A DNA stretch of 64,000 nucleotides. Origin: Lepidurus packardi. Taxonomy: Eukaryota; Arthropoda; Branchiopoda; Notostraca; Triopsidae. The translations under genes and the position numbers were made by a program. The stretch is taken from positions 8,676,790 through 8,740,789 of the forward strand of contig JAKZAN010000002.1 in assembly GCA_023053545.1 (NCBI GenBank). The letters run 5' to 3'. A model generated the notes under the pieces. It saw only the letters and a list, made by a program, of their open reading frames with translations. It was not told the origin of the DNA and made no database searches. This document shows, in pieces, positions 26,701 to 51,966 of this stretch; positions within the stretch are counted from its first letter, which is position 1; each line of letters opens with the position of its first letter.

Positions 26701-27160
26701 AACATGGCACGCTTCTTTTCCAAAACGGACTCGTCCTCGGATTCTGATGCAAATTTATTACGGTTAGTTTAATCTTCTCCTAGTATTCTTCACCTTGGTT
26801 ACCACTGCCTTTGACAGCGACGCTGCTGGACTGACCACGACTTGTTTTAGACGATGGGTGGCTACTGTGGTCATGCTGTTTGTCCCTCGTGGTCTCCTTA
26901 GAACCTTTCTTAGATGTATGTGTATGAACGTACCTATGCATTACAAAATTTGTTTCAGAAAAACGCGGCGTTTATTATCGTGAATTTATATACTTGCACT
27001 TGCTACCCTGAGAACAGCTTCCGTATTGATGCCATTGTTTACAGTACTCTGATCTTTTTTGGGAGTGAGAGTCTGATGAGGCTTTACCAGGCTTAGTCCC
27101 GAGTCTTTCGAACACGCTGGGCTTTTTGCCACTCGAATTACTTTTCTTGCCAGGCGTCAT
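23745..27160 (-). CDS. ZC3H13: ZC3H13/Flacc-like CCCH zinc-finger protein (m6A writer cofactor)
   Basis: Nine exons: 27160-26994, 26933-26794, 26743-26637, 26584-25992, 25809-25303, 25148-24880, 24829-24302, 24238-23926 and 23856-23745, giving 911 residues in frame. The N-terminus has the family signature PSVFERLG, followed by one CCCH finger spaced C-x8-C-x5-C-x3-H (EYCKQWHQYGSCSQGSKCKYVH). The finger is split by a 60-bp intron. Next come a short KRAMLQRELEKEE helix, a long poly-serine tract, RS/RD- and proline-rich sequence, an RGR/GRG-rich segment, an acidic glutamate-rich region, and a C-terminal block (VDPLEVDWPSLL to RRALSARADLAIRR) that I take to be the conserved C-terminal region. ZC3H13/Flacc links the METTL3-METTL14 writer to its regulatory proteins in the nucleus. 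ZC3H18 was considered, but the N-terminal signature fits ZC3H13 better. Low-complexity regions were assigned by frame only. Confidence 0.85.
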
Positions 27161-27558
27161 AATAATGCACTAGTTTTAGATGTTTATCTTTTATGTATCA
27201 TCGGTTGCAAGGCCGCCTTCCGCCAGCCTACCACACAAAGTCTTAAAATGCGAACCGGTAAAATACTAGCAATGCTGGTTCTCATTTTCTCTTTTTTTCA
27301 CTTAACTAACTTGTATAATACTTTGTGGGATTCCTAGTACTTTTTATTCCGTAGGACATCACTTTTTTCGTATTTTCCCAATTTTCTTGGGCTTAATATA
27401 ATTTCCGAACGATCAAATCGCTTTCACTAGCATTTTGTCGTTCGCGTTTGGCTAATTTGCATTTCAGTTTAGAAGGACGAGAGTCGTGTGCTTGGTTTTG
27501 TTTGTAGACAGATGACTCGTAAATAACATAATAAAGTCTTTTGTCTTAGAGGTTAGAA
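27161..27558. promoter_or_regulatory. Shared intergenic region of a divergent gene pair
   Basis: The start codons of the ZC3H13-like gene (-) and selenoprotein T (+) are only 398 bp apart, so this segment must contain both promoters. I did not find a convincing TATA box. Confidence 0.5.
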
Positions 27559-28397
27559 ATGACGGATTCGAGGTATCCGCTGTTAGGGATATTTATGGTC
27601 TTTGCTGCCTTCGTGGCCAAAGACCTATTCTGGAACCAACCAGAGCAACTTTCCAGTGAAAACAATGTGAAAGAAATCCCCAATGTAAAGTTTAATCGGT
27701 TTGTGGGCCCCACACTCAGATTTTCGTTCTGGTAATTTAATTAGAAAAAAATAATTTTACATTGAACTTTAAAAATAGTTTGCTGATTTTTTTTTATATC
27801 TCTACCTTTTTTTATGCCTGTAGTTATTCATGAGGTTACCGTAAGGTGTATGAGCAGTATGCTGCCATTCTCCAAGAGAAGTACCCTGATTTGCTGGTCG
27901 AAGGGGAAAATTTTCCTCCTCCTGCTTATAGGCAACACTTCGCTCAGTTCTTGGTAATGAATACAATAAAACTATATTTAACGTAATTGTCTTATTCGTT
28001 TAACAGGGAGTTGGCAAGTTACTGCTCATCGCTTGCGTTTTAGGTGGAATGAGTCCGTTTCAGTGGTTCGGAACTGTCACCCCAGCGTTTTGGAACTGGG
28101 CGTCAGAAAACAAACTGTATGCTTGTATGATGACATTTTTCCTTTCCAATTTTCTCGAAAGCCAACTGTTATCCACCGGAGCGTTTGAAGTTACGTTCAA
28201 TGGTAAGTCTACCCCGTTTTTCTAGAGTCACACTAACAGTTGGAACTTCTGTAGATGTGCCTATTTGGTCTAAGATTCAAACGGGGCGAGTTCCGCAGCC
28301 GTCAGAGTTGTTTCAAATCCTCGACAGCCAATTGCAAATGTCCAAAATGCCTCCAATCGATTTTTCCCCGTCTTCAGTCGAAAACAATCTATTTTAA
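27559..28397 (+). CDS. SELENOT: Selenoprotein T with in-frame Sec codon
   Basis: Exons are 27559-27731, 27824-27953, 28007-28202 and 28255-28397 (TAA), giving 213 residues including selenocysteine. The N-terminal hydrophobic segment (GIFMVFAAFVAK) fits a signal anchor. The redox motif is Cys58-Tyr-Ser-Sec61; the Cys codon is completed across the first intron and TGA at 27831-27833 is the Sec codon. It is followed by the family blocks GYRKVYEQY, YPDLLVEGENFPPPAYR, the hydrophobic GKLLLIACVLGGMSPF, FWNWASENKLYACMM, STGAFEVTFND and VPIWSKIQTGRVP. SELENOT is an ER-membrane thioredoxin-fold oxidoreductase. A SECIS hairpin in the 3' UTR (28468-28537) supports recoding. A standard gene finder would truncate or misassemble this gene at the TGA. 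Confidence 0.97.
27831..27833 (+). other. Selenocysteine (TGA) codon
   Basis: The TGA is in frame between TGT-TAT-TCA and GGT-TAC-CGT, exactly at the U of the family CxxU motif. The conserved reading frame continues for more than 150 residues beyond it, so it is recoded and is not a stop. Confidence 0.96.
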
Positions 28398-28467
28398 CCA
28401 TTTTCGTTCGGTATTCCTTAGTCATTTTTTAACTTGCCTTTGCTGCTGAACGTTGTCGATTTGTCCG

Positions 28468-28537
28468 GAAACTTTCTATGAAAGCTAAATTATAAAACAC
28501 ATTTTGTGCTGAATTTAGCTGGACGCTCCAAAGTTTC
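28468..28537 (+). promoter_or_regulatory. SECIS element, form-2-like
   Basis: The element begins 71 bp after the SELENOT stop. The lower stem GAAACTTT (28468-28475) pairs perfectly with AAAGTTTC (28530-28537). The SECIS core is ATGA (28478-28481) opposite GGA (28521-28523), which provides the sheared G-A pairs. The upper stem AGCTAAATT (28483-28491) pairs perfectly with AATTTAGCT (28512-28520). The apical part has the expected unpaired A run (28494-28497), then a small CACA/TGTG mini-stem (28498-28501 with 28505-28508), which makes it form 2. In the mRNA this recruits SBP2 and the Sec elongation factor. Confidence 0.93.
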
Positions 28538-28895
28538 TCAGGCAAAGCTGATATCGTTCTTACACAAAGGTTTTTATTAGCTAGCCCCAATCCCGTTTCA
28601 TTAGGGTGTGTGTGTGTGTGGTTGTATTTAGCAGAAAAAAAAAATAATGTACCATTCTGGTTTTCTCCTATTCGGTTTTGAGTATTGGAATTCTATTCTG
28701 GTTTGAATATTGCATTCCGTATCTATTTTAACCCTAGTCAGGTCTTGCCTTGACTCAGTTCTAAATAGATTACCTGTACAACCAAATCGTTCGGAGTGTT
28801 TTTATTTAAATCACCTAGAGCTTTACAGTGCAAGAAAGTGGAAGACTTTGGAACTTTAGCGATTATTTTCAGAGTGCAAAGCTTGGTTCTATATA

Positions 28896-30798
28896 TCACA
28901 CCTCAGAACGTTTCTTCGTGTGTTTATTCTGCAAAACGAGGCATAGTAAAGACGCTCCGGCAGCTAGAAATTCCGCAATAGTTGCAAACGTTATGGCACT
29001 AACGTAAGTTGAAGTTAGGTCGACTAGTAAACCTACAAATATAATAACAGTTATTGCAAGTGATATTAAAATTCGTACTGCATAGTTTACCTCCCAGAGG
29101 GGGTCCCATTAGCGTTCCCACGCCACAGAAGAACAAGTTGTAACCGAAAATCAAGTTGAGATTTTGGTTACCGTAAATACTTGCTGGTACTAAAGCTATT
29201 AAAACGCTTTGAAACCCGTAAAATATACTGAACGCAAAACCTTGGGTAATTAACATAATACCATTGGCGGTAAATAAGAACGAAAAGATTACAATTGCGC
29301 AAGCGAGTTGAGACATCACGAAAAAAGGCAGTGGCTGAATGTGTAGGTACTTGACAATAAACCCACATGATAAACGACCGAGCAGATCGCCAGCACCCAT
29401 GGCTGATAAGGTGTACATAAAATATTCTTGCAGTTGTAACGAAATAGCGTAATCTTGGAGTAATACGTAAATAGTAATGGTTGCACCTAGCCAAAACAGG
29501 CTTCCTATGTGGAGCATCCATGCTCTCATATCTCTCAATATCATAGTGGATGTCAGTACTTCTGTTGTGTTTTCGGTACGAGAAGCTTTTTGGCGTTGTA
29601 TAAGTTTTTCGGATTCTGGATGAGGACACAGCTTCGAAATACGTTGACGAGCTCTCGGTGGGAAGATGAGTGCTCCAAGCAGAGTAAAATGCAAGCAAAG
29701 GGATCCATTAATTAAAAATGAACCACGCCAGCCGTACTCTTTGATTATGCTCTGGAAAATTGGCCCAAAGACAAAAAGACCCAATCCAACGCCAGCGGAA
29801 GACACAGAAAATGCCAAGGAATGTTTCTCCCGGAAATAGCTGCTTAAGGTAACGATCCATCCCGTGTAATTTAAGCAACAACCGAACGCTAATATTTAAG
29901 AAGAAAAAAAATATGGGAATATGTACACTAAACCTTTTTTAAAAAACTTCTTAGGTAACAGAAGTTTGTTCGAGAATTAAAATACATTCGAAATGACAGA
30001 AACGCCACTGAAGTAATCAGCTGAGCCTATTAAGAATGCTTCAGTGACTCGTATTTCTTTCATTACCGTGGTAGTTACTGTTAGCACCTTTAATGGCTAC
30101 TTAAATTCTAGTTACGCTTTGCGTGACCAAAATTGATTTTGTAAAAAATGGTGGATAACTTTAAAGCTTATTTTAAATATTGGTCAAGCTTAGTGAAACG
30201 AAATTATATATCGAAATTTTTCGAACCTGCTATCACTCCGTAGGTGAAAAATAGCGTAATGAGATCCGGAGCTAAACTACTGAGGACGTAGCCTACGAGT
30301 GCTATGACACCCCCTGTCATGATAGTGATCCGTAGACCAAGTTTGCTTATGGAGTATGAAGCAATAGGGCCTAAGGGAAATCTTTTTTATTTATGCCAGG
30401 AACTTGAACTTACAGTCAGTAACCTGCCAACATGAAGAACGCATTGTTCAGAGAGCCAACCCAGGCGGTTATACTGCGTGAGGATCCGTAAACATCCAGT
30501 AATATCACGTAATAGATGCTAAACGTATAAAAGACCCCTAAGAAAACAAAATTGTTTGTCGATAAACGTAAGAATCTGAAATAGTGAATATACCGGAAGC
30601 TATGCAGTTGGAGAAGAAAGCAGCGATCATTATTACCCATGCCCACCCTCCGTCGACATCGGGACTGTCTTTGAAAGGTTCCAGTTTTGACACTCTTTCA
30701 TGTTCGCTATCGGTTGGCTTTACAGATATGTTTCCTTTTTCCAATAAGAAATCTACGTTAGAGTCGTCCGTAGTTGGAGTTTTGTGAAGTTTCCCCAT
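28896..30798 (-). CDS. Monocarboxylate transporter-like protein (SLC16 family, MFS)
   Basis: Exons are 30798-30594, 30537-30424, 30370-30227, 29888-29091 and 29032-28896 (TGA), giving 465 residues in frame. The signature DGGWAW at residues 49-54 opens the first membrane helix. The following hydrophobic segments fit a 12-helix major-facilitator fold: FYTFSIYYVIL, ITIMTGGVIALVGYVLSS and SVSSAGVGLGLFVFGPIF in the N-half, then a hydrophilic loop with KLCPHPESEK. The C-half has GAGDLLGRLSCGF, FAFSIFYGFQSVLIAL and TFATIAEFLAAGASLL, and a short basic tail. Family members carry lactate, pyruvate, ketone bodies or other small solutes across the plasma membrane; the substrate cannot be told here. The start at 30798 directly follows a likely 5' UTR acceptor. 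The gene converges on SELENOT. Confidence 0.93.
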
Positions 30799-31299
30799 CT
30801 GTAGGAACATGCAAGACGTATTGAACGTTTTCACGTAACTATGGAAAACAGCAGGCGAGGCACAAGATATTTTGTCTAGCGCGTGACCAATAAAGAAGAT
30901 TTTATAATAAAAGTAAACTTACATTATATGAAGCCGCTTGAGTAAAGGAGTACTTAGTATGAATGACACCTGTTCATCTTCTAAGAAATATATGCCCTAG
31001 ATCGCGAAGTAAGCAGTTTAAACCGGAATGGACACACGTCGTCTATTTGCCCTGCGCAAAAGGAGATCATGCTCTGCATTTCACGCCAGAGACCTTCAGG
31101 CTATGCGCACTCGAACGAACCTTATCCTTATCGCGATAAAAAAAAGTAGTGATAAAGGGTAACACAAACCAAATAAATCGAACTTTGGAATACCCGCCCT
31201 TGATGAGTTAATACATCATTCCACTAGAGGGCAAGTACTATTCTTTCCTAGCCATGTTGTTTATCAAAATAAAATCATTCTTGCCTGTTGATAAGAAAC
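30799..31299. promoter_or_regulatory. Divergent intergenic region, transporter and ATG16L1
   Basis: This 501-bp gap lies between the two start codons and must contain both promoters and the untranslated first exon of the transporter. No TATA box or other named element was recognised. Confidence 0.45.
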
Positions 31300-46872
<15,573 letters not shown>

Positions 46873-47689
46873 TCAGAACCGAGAGCCCTGGCTTTTCCCA
46901 AAAATTTTTGTTAACGTAAGAAATCATCTGCAAGAAGCGTTTTCCATACGATACCATCTAGAAATCTTGGGATACGTTTTTGTTCCAGTATCTTGTTGTG
47001 TTTTTTTAGGGGGGTATAAATCTGAACAAGTCAGTTTAGGTTTACTTTTCTTGGCTACTTTTCAATACATTTTGTTGTGCATAATTTACTATACATACTT
47101 TGTATAGATGGTATTATTGTGGGCCCAATGTCGTGCAATGTAGGTTACAGATGACTTGCATAATGCTGTTTTTAGTGCGAATTTTCTTGTTGGGAAAATG
47201 TGGTACGTATTGTTGGCGAGCTCGTAAATGAAGGAAGTGGGAAATTCATGGAAAAGTGGGTAGACAGATTTTAACATGGTTTACTGCCTCAATCTTGTGA
47301 TATGAAAATGGCCTTTGCTAACTATCTTTTCAGAATTTCAAAAAGATACCCAAACTGCAACCTTGGAAATAGCGATCTTCAAATGATTTGACTATTTTGG
47401 TTGTGTATAATGAGTTATATAAAAAAAAAGTCTGCAATTCCGTGATTAATTATTCACGAATTAGCTGCGACAAGAGCTGCGATCACAGTAGAGAGGACCT
47501 TTATACTGTGGCTGCGATCCTGAAAAGTTTTTTGGATTTATTTTTGTAGTTTATTAAAACGTATTAAACTTGATTACAATTGTATTAAACTCGGGTGACT
47601 TTTGGGTTGTCTTTCAGTGTATTTATACGGAATTAATTTGGAATAGCGGTAAAGTGCAGTGTAGGTATACGTAATTAAAAGAAGCGTTT

Positions 47690-48060
47690 AGGGAACCAGG
47701 TTTTCCCTCGTTTTCAAGTGGTCCGTGCTGCAACCTATGAAGAAGTACAACAAGGAGTTAATACGGGAAAATCACGCAATTCAGGATAGGACCTTTCCTA
47801 GTAACAGACGCATTTCGGGATCAAAAGAGGGGAATAGAGATTAAAAACTATGCTCTTGAGGGAGGGAGGGGAGTTCAAACCTAGCCCAACCTAACTCAAT
47901 TGAGATGTGAAAACGTTGCTCTGTCTTTCTTGGAGCAGTTACACAACTGCATAACCCCCTATTAGTAGCAAATTAGAAGCTTGTAGCACGTATGGTCCGT
48001 AAACGCGTCAATTAGTAGCAGCTAGGAGGTATCTAGCACAGTATATGTAGGTTTGCACTA
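47690..48060. repeat. Dispersed repeat, copy A
   Basis: This segment resembles 48990-49790 in the same order. Shared blocks include TTTTCCCTCGTTTTCAA..., ...CTGCAACCTATGAAGAAG..., GGAGTTAATA, CCTAACTCAATTGAG, a TAACCCCCTATTAGTAG-type block and AGCTTGTAGCACGTATG. Copy A lacks the two insertions present in copy B, so it approximates the pre-insertion state. Confidence 0.7.
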
Positions 48061-48370
48061 GTAATAAGGGTATTAATAAGGGTAGGTAATAAGGGTATTT
48101 TCCAATGTAAGGGGTTTGGACCGAATTTCTCAGTCCCAAGAGTAGATTCTCAAAAGAGGACAGAATATTAAATGGTACATTCTCAAACCTCCCGGGTACA
48201 GTTAAAAACAGTAGGAACGGTTTACAACTCAGAACGTTTCCTATCCCCTATATTCGAGCTCGTGATGCCGAAGCTTCACAATTTCAAATATTGGGTATAG
48301 TTACCTTGCCGGGAAGGCATTAGTATAGAGACAGGAAGCCATTTAATATTTCATTTTTTTTTTACGAAAT

Positions 48371-48444
48371 AAAGTGCTTCAACCGGGTTTCGACCCTAGG
48401 ATTTCTCGCTCCGCACCTCTATGTGTTATCCATTCGGTCACACG
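48371..48444 (-). pseudogene. tRNA-like relic or tRNA-derived SINE head
   Basis: On the minus strand, TGACCGAATGGATAACAC resembles an A-box/D-arm region and GGGTCGAAACC resembles a B-box/T-loop, about 40 bp apart, as in a tRNA-Arg-like gene. The anticodon arm and acceptor stem do not fold properly, so it is unlikely to be a functional tRNA. Confidence 0.4.
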
Positions 48445-49092
48445 CTTATTTTAAAAAAGATGTGTTAAACTTCCATAAATACAATGTATAAAGAAGGCTG
48501 GTGTGCAGTAGTACTTGGGTACCATCCATCTTTCGTTCGATTTATACAAATGTGACGCTTCGCTTATAACCATACTTTTGTATTCTCTAGAAGCTCGCGT
48601 TACTACTTCCGTTGTATGTATTTTTAAAACATAATAAAAAATCCTTACATAGTCCACAAGTCAAATCATGCAAAATGATTAAAGTTCATAAGTTTGCTTG
48701 AATTTAAAAGCCCATATATACAGTCATTAATTCAAATAATATGTAAAAGACTAGAATTACTCAAGTGGTGGGGAAGAATATCACCTAATAACACCCAGAG
48801 TGGCGTGGCTTACACCTTAGGGATGTTGAGGCACTTTTGCATTTTTTTGCTCCATGCATTTTTGCACCGAGTTTTTTTATAAGATGTCAGTAAAGGTGAT
48901 GATGTTTTATTAAGATGCGTTGACACAGGTTGCAAATCAAGCATCAAACACTTCTTTTATTTATTATTTCACAAAATTAAAATGTGCCATACGTTTTAAA
49001 TGATCAGATTTTCCTCGTTTTCAACCAGTACATGCTGCCACCTATTAAGAAGCTAACCAAAGAGTTAATAGGACACGTTTCAGGGTCAGGAG

Positions 49093-49260
49093 CTATAAAG
49101 TCTTTACCAAATTCGCTTCCTAGAAGCAAGATGTGCGAAATCCACCATTGTATGTATGTTTTCTACGTAATAAGGAAAGCGCCTTGTAGAAAACGTTTGT
49201 AAAATGGTGGATTTCGCCCATTCTTGCCTCTAGGGACCGAATTTGGTAAAGACTCTATAG
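49093..49260. repeat. Foldback (long inverted repeat) element
   Basis: The 5' arm, containing AGTCTTTACCAAATTCG and GCGAAATCCACCATT, is matched by the 3' arm, containing AATGGTGGATTTCGC and CGAATTTGGTAAAGACT. Each arm is about 55-60 bp with a few mismatches, around an AT-rich loop. The transcript would form a long hairpin. Confidence 0.85.
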
Positions 49261-49290
49261 GCCCTTTCCTAGAAAAGCTATCTTAACCTA

Positions 49291-49611
49291 GGGTGCGTTT
49301 TATTGTGAAAGGAACTGAGTAACTGCGTTGGCCAGTTGGCTCAACGGGCACTTTCGCGTGGACGGGGATCAACTGGACGAGCGTTTTAGCGTGAACAACT
49401 CAACGGGGTGGCTTGGCGCGCAACTCAAGAACCACCTTTCGTTCAACTGCGTCCTAGGTGCATAGTAGAACTCGGGATGATCCCTAAACCCTTAAGCTTG
49501 ACGGGCGTTTTACTGTCAACGCGGCGACCCGCAGAACGTCCACTTTATTGTCAACGAGAGCTGTCCAACGGAAAAACTGGTGAACAGATCAGTTTACAAT
49601 AAGACGCACCC
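49291..49611. mobile_element. Non-autonomous terminal-inverted-repeat element, 321 bp
   Basis: The element begins GGGTGCGTTTTATTGTGAA and ends with the reverse complement of GGGTGCGTCTTATTGTAAA, 17 of 19 bases matching. Inside are further motifs of the type TTTTA(C/G)(T/C)GTCAACG. It interrupts dispersed-repeat copy B. There is no coding capacity. The target-site duplication is not clear, so the superfamily is left open. Confidence 0.75.
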
Positions 49612-49968
49612 GTAATCTAACTCAACTGAGAGGGAAACGTTTCTCTGTCATTTCGGAGCAGTTGAGCAGTTGAGACACAATTGTATAGCCCCCTATTCGA
49701 ATTATGAAGAAGCTTGTAGCACGTATGATTCCTAAACGCTTTATTAGTAGCAGCTGTTCGGTGCAGTGTAGGTCAAAGATAGAAAGGTGTGTCTATCTTG
49801 CTCTACCAATCATCGATTATCTACAAGTTTTTCGATACGATACTGGAACGTGGGTGAATGTTATTGTCAACATTCAGGAAAATCGGATAAGATTTTAGCA
49901 TACAAATATGCACGTTAATTGCCTTTGATTACCATTAGACTAGTAACAGCTTCGTGTGATCTTTCCCA

Positions 49969-51326
49969 ATGGCCGCCGTTGTTTCTCAATATAGCACCAC
50001 AGGCTTTTGTAATAATATTTACTGTAATCTGTAAGAAAAAAAATTAATTTTATTCAAGTTCATTACAGATAAAGCTCCAGTTTCGAAAGGACTAATGGGA
50101 TGTCTTTTCCTTACTTGCACAGCCCTGAACGTTCCTCTTCTTGCACATTATCGACAGTACCTGAGCTGCAATATTCCAGAATCCATATTATCTTGCGAAG
50201 TAAACTCCATGTTGTTGTTCTGTTCATATTCTCATAGATAGATTACCTACCATAATGTTCTTTTTGTTTCTTGTCTAGGTGTGGAGACTATTTACATCTA
50301 GAGCAGCTTTCGTAGACACCAAGGACTTAGTTTGTGGAGCTTTGTTAATTTATTACTTTCGGTACATCATCTAGTTCTCAAGCCTCGTCTTCGATCTTGT
50401 ATTGCTTGTAACCGCAAATTTCATTTCAGGGTATTCGAGCGTCGCATGGGCTCGCATAAGTTTGCGTCACATTTGCTTTGCACAAGTCTAATTTCCCTGG
50501 GCATCGAGATTGCTGCAATACTTGCTTTCCAAGCGTGTGGTTGGGACCATCATGAACTTTCTCCTGGTCCTTATGGCATAATCTTTCCTGTCTTTGTGCC
50601 CTATTGGTTTGACATCCCCCGGATAACTAGATCTCATGTATTGGGAGCTCCTGTCACTGGGAAAACGCTAACTTATCTGCTAGGCCTGCAAATTGCCAGT
50701 TCTTCGCCCGCAACTTTCCTATCTGCTCTTTGCAGCCTGGTAATACCACTTTTTATTAACCTTTCCTGCTTTTTTCCTGAATTATTTTCCTATTCACGAA
50801 CTTTCAATCATCTTAGTTTGCTGGGCTTTTGTGTCGTTGGAACTTTCTAAAGCTGCCTTCGGTGATTCGCGTCCCGCAAGTCTTTTCCCGCCTGAGTGCG
50901 TGTACTTTGGGTCGTTTGCTTGAATCCAGTGCCCCCAGTGATGGATTTATGGGAGCCACAATTGAACTACAGCGATCTGAACAAATGGAGCGCGCCGAGC
51001 AACAGTTAATTGCCCAACGTTGGCGTGACACCCGACGACAAGGCCAAGGTTATGCGGAACGTCTGGCCGGACAAGATTTCAGCTGGAATTCAGGCCTTAA
51101 TGTGCCGGCTTCCCCGAATATGCCAGCGAACGAGAACGGTGGGCTTTGGAATGGCGAAATTAACGAGCCCTGGCCTAGGAGACGCAACGTTAACGTACCC
51201 GAGCCGACCGAAGAATGCATTCAATTGCTTACGGACATGGGTTTTGACCGAGAACGCGTTTTGCAGGCCTTGCAAGTCGCCGGCAATGACATGGAAACCG
51301 CTACGACAATTCTACTGCAGTCGTAG
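49969..51326 (+). CDS. UBAC2: UBAC2, rhomboid-like ER protein with UBA domain
   Basis: Exons are 49969-50023, 50069-50199, 50279-50361, 50430-50739 and 50853-51326 (TAG), giving 350 residues in frame. The first exon was joined at a TACT/GTAATC donor because this restores the family's YKAP(V/L)SK block. The membrane part is a catalytically dead rhomboid-like domain: hydrophobic GLMGCLFLTCTALNVPLLAH, VWRLFTSR, DLVCGALLIYYFRVFERR, FASHLL, then FPVFVPYWFDIPRI and TLTYLLGLQIASSS. The C-terminal 45 residues form a UBA domain (EECIQLLTDMGFDRERVLQALQ...). UBAC2 sits in the ER membrane, binds ubiquitin, and is linked to ER-associated degradation and to retention of UBXD8. The length is close to the human protein. 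No serine-histidine protease pair is evident, as expected for this pseudoprotease family. Confidence 0.95.
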
Positions 51327-51966
51327 AGGTCAGTCTTTGAAGTGCACCTGTTCGCATTTCTACAAACCTTTCAAGCGTGTCATTATCCTTGTCACCCCCA
51401 TTAAGGTAAATAAACAACGCCTTTAAAAGGATTCTCTAAATGTGCAGTCTTGAAATCCCCCAGGAATACAAACTGCAAACCTCCAAACAGCACTTCTACG
51501 TTTTTTCTTGGACTCGTCTACGTTTTTTCTTGGACTCGATAATTGGTCTGAACGACTCACAATAAACTTTCACTTTCTATTTATTTTTAAAGCAAATCCT
51601 TTAACTATTTTTAATAAGTTTTCGTAAATTAGTCGGTCTACAGTACAGCAAAGGACTTGTCGAGTTTCATTTTCCATAAGGGTACTGGACTACAGGCAGG
51701 CTGACTAGACAACCAACGAGCAGCCACAACGACTAGGGCACAACAATTCTGTTAAGCCTTTTTTTTTCTTTTCTATATCTTAAAGCGAGGAAATGGAGCA
51801 TAATTTGTACGTTAAAATTAACACACTCTTTTGACCGAAGTCAGGAAACAAAGCGATTAACAGAAAGAGATCTCCATGGCGGAATGTGAGGATTGGGACG
51901 AGACGGTTTGGTTAGGTGTAGATGCTAACGACGAATAACAACGAACAGAAAAACAAGGATAGCAGC
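51327..51966. other. Convergent intergenic region, UBAC2 and TBC1D24
   Basis: This 640-bp gap holds both 3' UTRs. AATAAA occurs on the plus strand at about 51410 and 51562 as possible UBAC2 polyadenylation signals. A perfect 22-bp tandem duplication (unit TCTACG-T6-CTTGGACTCG) lies at 51495-51538. No gene was seen. Confidence 0.6.
51495..51538. repeat. Perfect tandem duplication of 22 bp
   Basis: The unit at 51495-51516 is repeated exactly at 51517-51538. It lies in the presumed UBAC2 3' UTR and is probably a recent replication slip. Confidence 0.9.

Larger units (their letters stand above)
48990..49790. repeat. Dispersed repeat, copy B (with insertions)
   Basis: This is the diverged counterpart of 47690-48060. 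It starts with TTTTCCTCGTTTTCAACC and CTGCCACCTATTAAGAAG and ends with the AGCTTGTAGCACGTATG block at about 49711-49727. It is longer because a foldback segment (49093-49260) and a terminal-inverted-repeat element (49291-49611) lie in its middle. Confidence 0.65.
46873..49968. other. Repeat-rich intergenic region between ATG16L1 and UBAC2
   Basis: No protein gene was recognised in these 3.1 kb. They hold two diverged copies of a dispersed repeat, a foldback element, a terminal-inverted-repeat element inserted in the second copy, and a tRNA-like relic, each listed separately. Confidence 0.7.
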
